Shown piece after piece: positions 58,907 through 64,000 of a stretch of DNA of 64,000 bases. The DNA is from Gaeumannomyces sp. JS-464 (lineage: Eukaryota; Ascomycota; Sordariomycetes; Magnaporthales; Magnaporthaceae), in the NCBI GenBank assembly GCA_002197995.1, contig NGZR01000002.1, forward strand, positions 3,596,001 through 3,660,000. The letters run 5' to 3'. Every line of letters starts with the position of its first letter. Positions within the stretch are counted from its first letter, which is position 1. Below the pieces are notes generated by a model. That model worked only from the letters and a program-made list of their open reading frames with translations. It had not been told where the DNA came from and made no database searches. Both the position numbers and the translations under genes were made by a program.

Positions 58907-61357
58907 TCAGAGCCGCCGTCGCTTCGCGTCTGCGGACTTCGCGTCAGACAGGATCTTGACGGCATCCTTGCTGAACACGTAACTGGCTCCGCTCCAGACC
59001 GTCGTCACCGCAACGACGTATCTGAGAGACAGAAGGTGGGTTGGAAAATGCAGGTTAGTCGACGGCTGACATGCATAGTGTGTATCCAAGTCCTGTACTG
59101 TAATGAGTACCTGCATGAACAGGTGTCAAGGCGCCGAGACAGACGTCGGGATGCGACGGTAAACTCTTGCCGACTGGTGGGGGGTTGTTGGGGGCGTGTG
59201 CCGGCGGGATAGAGCGCGTTGCGCCGTAATATTCGAAGCCGCGTTTGCGGATAAAGAAAAGCAGGGCGGCAGAGGAAAGCAAAGAGTACTCACTGCAAAA
59301 TGGTCAAGGGTTCTGACAGGTCCAAGGGCACGACAGGGGCGGTGGCGGTCAGGCCCATCAGACCCAGCTGCAGGAACGTGTTGTACTTGCTGATTGTGGT
59401 CGGCCTAACCTCTGCTGAGGGCAGCGAGAAGTCCCAGTAGCGCATAAAGGTCTTTGGCGGCGGCAGCGAGACCCACCGGTAGTAGATGGCCGCGATGGCG
59501 AGTCCGACGTCACGGCCGATTATCAGGGCGACGAGCCAGACTGGCAGTAGCAACATAGCACGGTGACGTTTTTGGTCTGGCGTCAGCCGCGATGCTCTTT
59601 GGTCGTTCATGCAAAGGGAAACAGTGGGTGCAGCAAGGGGGAAAACATGGGACATTCGGGGCGGCCGAGGGATCGACGAGGGGTCGGCAGGGGTCCGAGC
59701 ACACCATCTACGCCAGAAGGCCACAAGCGACTTGGGAACGGGTTGACACGAGTGGACGGAGCGTCCTCCGCGCTAGCGCAGACGGCCCTGCCAAAGATCC
59801 CTCTAGTTTGCATCGCATCCTGGGAAGCCAAGAACATAATCGGGGGCCCAAGGAAACACCGGCGACCAAATCGATCAGACCTTCGGTCTCCGCGGCTGGC
59901 TCTAAATAATTAAGGCTAATCGACAGGGGGCGAGAGAGCGAACAAAGGAAAGACAGGGGGGCGGAAAAGAAAAGAAAGAAGAAAAAAAAAGCAAAGAAGG
60001 GGAAATGTGTGCATGGGGAAGAAGCGAGGAGGGATATCAAATACATCAAGCATGTGGGGGGTGGGTGTGCAGGTTTTCGCGTTTGTGACGGCGGAATACG
60101 AACAAATGTGAGGTGTCGGAATAAGAAGGAATGACAATGCAAGAGGCCACAAAAAAAGGGTGGCCCCTTGAACTAGCCGAAACTTGGGGATGGGTGCAGA
60201 TACGAGTAACAGCAGAAGAAGAAACGAAGGGAGGGAAAGGAAATGACGGGAGGAAGACTGCAAGGGAAAGAAGAGCAACTCACGCGGGAGGGCGCCCTTG
60301 GCGGCAAGGCTGAGTGTCAGGACCAGCATGAGGGTCTTGTCGGCCATCGGGTCGATGATGGTGCCGACGACGGTGCCCAGGTTCCAGCGGGGGCGATCCA
60401 GCCGTCGAGCAGGTCGGAGACGCCGGCGTAGGCAAAGAGGCCGAGGGCTAGGACGTGCTGGTCGTGCAGGATGGCGTAGCCAATGACGGGGGCGGCGACC
60501 AGGCGCGAGGCCGTGAGCATGTTCGGGATCGTATAAATGTTCTCCCGGGCCGCCGAGGCCGACGTTGCCGGCGGGGAGGGAGGTGTGGCGGCTCCCTGGC
60601 TGCCTGGACACGGAGAATGTGACGAAGCTGAGCGAGATGAGGACCCGGGCCACCAACAGCCTCATCGTCATCCACAGCGCCCTTGTGAGGCTGTTGCGTT
60701 GGTCTAGATTTCGCTAGTCAGCCAATCAGCCGTCAGACTACAGTCTGATATATTAGACCCAAGCGCCGCCGGATAAGGACCGGAGGTGTTGCGTCCAAAG
60801 CGTCGACCCTTGGGGCGCTGCGGGGGGCTGAGTCTTTTGTTTTGTCATTTGTGGTTGGTCTGGCCGACAGCAGCCGGGAGAAGGAGCCAGGGGCACAGAG
60901 AGAGAAGACGGGGAAAAAAAAGGAAAAAAAAAAAAAGAAAAAAGAAAAGAAATAAAAAGGAAAGAAAGAAGACAAGGAGGAGGGAACATTACCCTCCAGA
61001 ACGAGTGCGCCAGGCGGAGAGCGAGAAGCAGCGGCGGCCCAACAGCGAGGGCGCAGCTGATGGTGATGGGAACCCCGCCACCAGCAAGGACGACGGCAGC
61101 GCAGCGGCCAAGGCCCGGCGCCTTGGCCGTCCGCCATGGCGCTGCAGCCGCAGAATGGCCGAGGTGGCACCCGCACCGCCGCCGCCGGGGCGTGCGCCCG
61201 AGAGCTGCCGCTGCTGCAAGGGCCGAGTCGAGGGCGTCACCACCATCATCAGGAAGCCCGTCGCCACGGCCGCCATTTGACATGTGCCTGCTGCTGTTGC
61301 GTTCCTGCCGCCTCTGCTGCCCGCCAGCGCGGTGCGGGCGCAGAGTCTCCGAATCAT
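58907..61357 (-). CDS. CRD1: Cardiolipin synthase (CDP-diacylglycerol type), mitochondrial
   Basis: The last exons are clear: 60284 upward, then 59540..59294 and 59021..58907. The core reads NIYTIPNMLTASRLVAAPV, then GLFAYAGVSDLLDGWIA, and RWNLGTVVGTIIDPMADK. Together these make the CDP-alcohol phosphotransferase motif DGxxAR...GxxxDxxxD, split by one missing base at 60389-60393. Downstream exons give LWLVALIIGRDVGLAIAAIYY and YVVAVTTVWSGASYVFS. The first exon (start proposed at 61357, MIRRLCARTALAGSRGG) is Arg- and Ala-rich, as for a mitochondrial presequence. The junction between exon 1 (ends near 61000) and the core is unresolved, probably with another frame break near 60560-60700. The intron 60283..59541 is 743 nt. 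Crd1 makes cardiolipin in the inner membrane. Confidence 0.88.
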
Positions 61358-62039
61358 GGTCGCGGCTGCTGACGCCTCGACAAGAACCCAAAGTCGGGAA
61401 CCTTTGGAGGAGGGTGGCTGGGAGCCATTGAGCTGCCAAAGCATTCCATAAGGTAGGGATCCATCCGTCACTGATAATTCAGTCGCTCCACTTTGCCTCG
61501 AGTTTCCAGATCATGCTCCCCAATAAAAGTCACGGGCCTGGGGATTGTGCGGTGCAGAGCCCCACTCACTCAGCTCAGGGACCGACCTCCCACAATCGTC
61601 CACCTCTCTGCACCTGCCAGGGCAACCTCGGGCACTCTCCAGGATCCGCCATTGGATGTCGATGCTAGACCTTCCAGATGCCTTCACAGAGGCACACACA
61701 GAGGACAGCCCGTCGGTGTCAAAAACAATGGCAATCGATGCGTGGTGATATTTTGATTCTGTCATGATTTTATAAAATATAGCCTAGTCGCTGAAAACCA
61801 AAGATTTTACTTTGCCTCTTTATACATGAACCATTCCAAGCCGAAAACGCTAGAACTAACTCTGGGTATTTCCCCCAGGCCCAAAAAGGGGCTGTATTGA
61901 AAGCACACTCCGCCACCTTGGCAACAAACCGGTATCTCGCCAAACTCCAATCCCTAATGAGTTTGAGCCTCTCTCTGGTCTGGTGTGACAGCAGGCCCAC
62001 TCCCCAAGTCTGCCCCAAATATCCCACCGCTCTTCTATA
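61358..62039. other. CRD1 upstream region and WOPR gene 3' region
   Basis: I see no gene here. It carries the CRD1 promoter and the trailer of the WOPR regulator, both on the minus strand. The apparent C-terminal extension of the WOPR frame down to 61856 disappears when the base count at 62214-62218 is corrected. Confidence 0.5.
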
Positions 62040-63228
62040 TTAGCTGGTATAGCTGTTGCCCTGAGGTCCCAAAATACCCAGGTAACACTCCTGGCCCAGT
62101 TCACCTCCACGGTCTTGGCCGTCAGCCTCGTGATGGGGCATGGCGAACATGCCAAGCGTATTATCGTAGGTATGGAAGGTTGCCGCCCCATTGTGCGTCT
62201 CGTAGTGGCCGTTGGGGGATCATAGTGCCCATTCGGCGCCTCGTAGTGTGCGCTGTCGGCTGCCTCGAAATGGCCATTTGTTGCCTCGTAATGGCCATTA
62301 GGCGTAAACGAGTGTCCCATCGCCATGACAGGCTGCACATGCGGCGGCAGCGTGTACGTGGCTTGATGGGGCGCGTGGGGGACCGCCGGAAAAGACGACC
62401 GATATATGTCGTGTGGAATGATTGGGACACCACCTGGCAGAGACATTGACCGAGGTGCTGCTGTGGGCATGGGGAGACCGTGGGGGTGCATGTAGTGCGG
62501 GTCGAATCCAGGCTCCGTCTGGACTGTGACATAAACTTAGGGTCCGAGTCCGAGACGGGGTTGCGGAAATTTTGTTGGCTGAAGAGCGCCGCGCGAGGGA
62601 TGAGGCGGCTAAACCTGGGGTGATTTGAGGGCGATATGAGCTTGTTGTTGAGTACATCTTCGACCTTGTAGTACGAGACAAGGTGGTGGGGCACGCCCTG
62701 CCACTGGACGCTGATCGTCTTCTTGACCAGGCCGCCCTCCTTGAAAGGGTACGAGTCGATGAGCGACCCGATTAGCGACCGCTCCGACTCGGCCCGGCTC
62801 TGCTCGCCATCCTCTAGACTTGCTGTCTGGCTGCTGGCCGCGCCCATGGCTGCCGCTGCTCTTGCGCTCTCGGCCGTCTTGGAGGGCGTGTTCTTCTTTG
62901 GCTTTCGTGCTCGCTTCTTCTCTCCGGGGGGGAACGGTCCTTCGAGCTCGCGGTAGATTAGGAAGTTGCCGAGTATTCGACTGGGACTCCAATTATAGCC
63001 ATCCGTCCACCTCTTGATACCCGAAGAGTGCTCTTCGTAAACAAAGACGGCGCCGCTCCGAATCAGTGTCTCTCGCTCGCGATCGTGCGGTCGGCGTGGG
63101 ACGTGGAACAGGGCGCCTTGTAGGCAGGCCTCGAAGAGGACGAGAGCATCCATAGTGGTCCCGACGAAGCCCTCATAGGTGACCGACAATGGCGGGGTGC
63201 CCCCGCCTGCTGTTGTTGGTGAGGCCAT
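62040..63228 (-). CDS. WOPR-domain transcriptional regulator (Ryp1/Sge1/Wor1, Gti1/Pac2 family)
   Basis: An intronless gene of 397 codons if one base is missing at 62533-62535 and one at 62214-62218. WOPRa spans about residues 14-100 and reads TYEGFVGTTMDALVLFEACL, HVPRRPHDRERETLIRSGAV, YEEHSSGIKRWTDGYNWSPS and RILGNFLIYREL. WOPRb follows a basic Ser/Ala linker, reading LIGSLIDSYPFKEGGLVKKT and GVPHHLVSYYKVEDVLNNKL. These segments match the Sge1/Ryp1 class better than Pac2. The family binds DNA directly and controls morphology, conidiation and, in plant and human pathogens, effector and dimorphism programmes. The C-terminal part is low complexity with His, Pro and Gly and a tandem NGHYE repeat. 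A long upstream region (63229-64000 or beyond) is typical of this gene class. Confidence 0.9.
62190..62310 (-). repeat. Imperfect tandem repeat encoding NGHYEA-type units
   Basis: Within the WOPR gene the coding strand repeats a unit of about 24-27 nt encoding NGHYEAT, NGHFEAADS, AHYEAP, NGHYDPP and NGHYETH. There are about five units. The homopolymer break at 62214-62218 lies in the fourth. Confidence 0.75.
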
Positions 63229-64000
63229 GGCGACCGGGACGGGTTAAAACCAGACCTTGCTAGTCTGGGAGAATACGCTCAAGCAAGCCCAGAACACCCT
63301 CGGCGAAGAGGGTTAAGCTTAAAGAGTCCGGACAGGGAGCGTTGGTGAAGTCAAAACTAGTTGTGTTCCTGAACGGCTGTTGCTGATGCCGCCAGAAGTC
63401 TCCTGCAAAGACAAAAAGACGAGCGAAAAAAAAGATTGCGGGTTAGACGACAGAGTTCTTACTAAAGAGAGTATGTGTTCGGAGAAAGGAGCGGTCGGGC
63501 GCATATGTTGTGCCGAGGGAGAAATAACGAGTGGTGCCATGGGAGAAAGGAGTGCAAGAAACGGACGACAAGTCCCGACTGGACAAAGGGCCGAACGAAC
63601 CTGTAGGAGAAGGCTGAACCTGCGGTTTGAGAGCCGGCGCCCTGGGCTAGCGGGCAGCGCAGCCCTACGGCGGATTTATACACCTGGCAGCTCCAGCAGA
63701 CTGGCCGAGGTGACAGGCCGGGCGACGGCTGGGCAAGTTTAGATGGTAGGTGGAAGAGGAAGGTTAAGGTTTGACGTGGTCGAGCGAAAGGTTCTTGCTT
63801 TATACGGGGTGGGCGCTGCAAGCCCCAACGAGGCACCTCCACAAACCGGCTCTGGGTCCAAGCCAAAGAGGTACAGGGCCCAGGCCGAGCTTCTGCTATG
63901 GCACAGCGAGTAGCGGCGGGAAGGAGGGGGACCCGCCTGCAGCAGCGACTTCCGGATCAGGTAAGCGGGCGCTGCAAAATGGCTGGACGGGGCGGTCTGC
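63229..64000. promoter_or_regulatory. Upstream region and probable long leader of the WOPR regulator
   Basis: There is no credible coding gene. This stretch precedes the WOPR start codon on the minus strand and continues off the window. Small ORFs with ATG on the minus strand (for example 63540..63319 and 63866..63462) could act as upstream ORFs, but their use cannot be judged from sequence. Confidence 0.45.

Noticed and set aside
61856..62491. Apparent long C-terminal extension of the WOPR regulator
   Set aside because: It arises from reading past the missing C at 62214-62218. The corrected frame stops at 62040 and continues the repeat pattern.
1..64000. tRNA or rRNA genes, CRISPR arrays, transposable elements
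   Set aside because: Reading both strands I found no tRNA box pattern that folds, no repeat-spacer array, no terminal inverted repeats and no transposase or reverse-transcriptase frame.

Overview
This is a gene-dense nuclear window from a filamentous ascomycete, most likely a Sordariomycete. The evidence is short GT-AG introns (about 60-140 nt), a WOPR regulator of the Ryp1/Sge1 class, a DUF1749/SidJ-type hydrolase and a filamentous-fungal serine-rich membrane protein. Magnaporthales is a guess from overall similarity, not shown. I recognise 23 protein-coding genes. I see no rRNA, tRNA, CRISPR array, transposon or secondary-metabolite cluster.

Layout. 1-9.5 kb: a possible exon at the left edge, eIF5 (TIF5) divergent from the purine enzyme ADE5,7, a lone cytochrome P450, and an 86-residue Cys-rich protein. 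10-17 kb: an Ark1/Prk1-family kinase and an amino-acid permease. 16.7-19.7 kb: a gene-free stretch. 19.7-32.8 kb: TTI1, a DUF1749 hydrolase, an EBP-type sterol isomerase, CWC15, RRP45, an ARFRP1/Arl3 GTPase and the Golgi GDP-mannose transporter VRG4. 33.8-44.1 kb: an SDR with a Gln-rich tail, the MBOAT acyltransferase ALE1 and a large serine-rich membrane protein. 44.1-48.4 kb: a gene-free divergent region. 48.4-63.2 kb: RCE1, MMM1, VPS45, MTO1, CRD1 and a Ryp1/Sge1-like WOPR regulator, followed by its long upstream region.

The genes are mostly housekeeping functions: translation, purine synthesis, splicing and exosome, PIKK assembly, Golgi and endosome traffic, and ER/mitochondrial phospholipids. 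They do not form one pathway. Three divergent pairs probably share promoters: TIF5/ADE5,7, TTI1/DUF1749 and CWC15/RRP45.

Sequence quality matters here. Fourteen of the 23 genes carry one or more single-base frame breaks, mostly in short homopolymers, and often inside invariant motifs (P450 heme loop, kinase DFG region, CDP-alcohol phosphotransferase motif). In nearly every case counting the missing or extra bases gives an exact codon total and exact intron phases. I read these as sequencing errors, not pseudogenes. Nine genes (TIF5, ADE5,7, the Cys-rich gene, the permease, TTI1, DUF1749, VRG4, RCE1, MMM1) read cleanly.

I found no convincing new multi-gene system. The best biological leads are a 27-nt microexon carrying the catalytic His/Glu of the EBP-type isomerase next to a GC-AG intron, an insertion of about 80 residues inside the GTPase fold of the Arl3-like protein, the conserved but uncharacterised Cys-rich and serine-rich proteins, and two long gene-free intervals.
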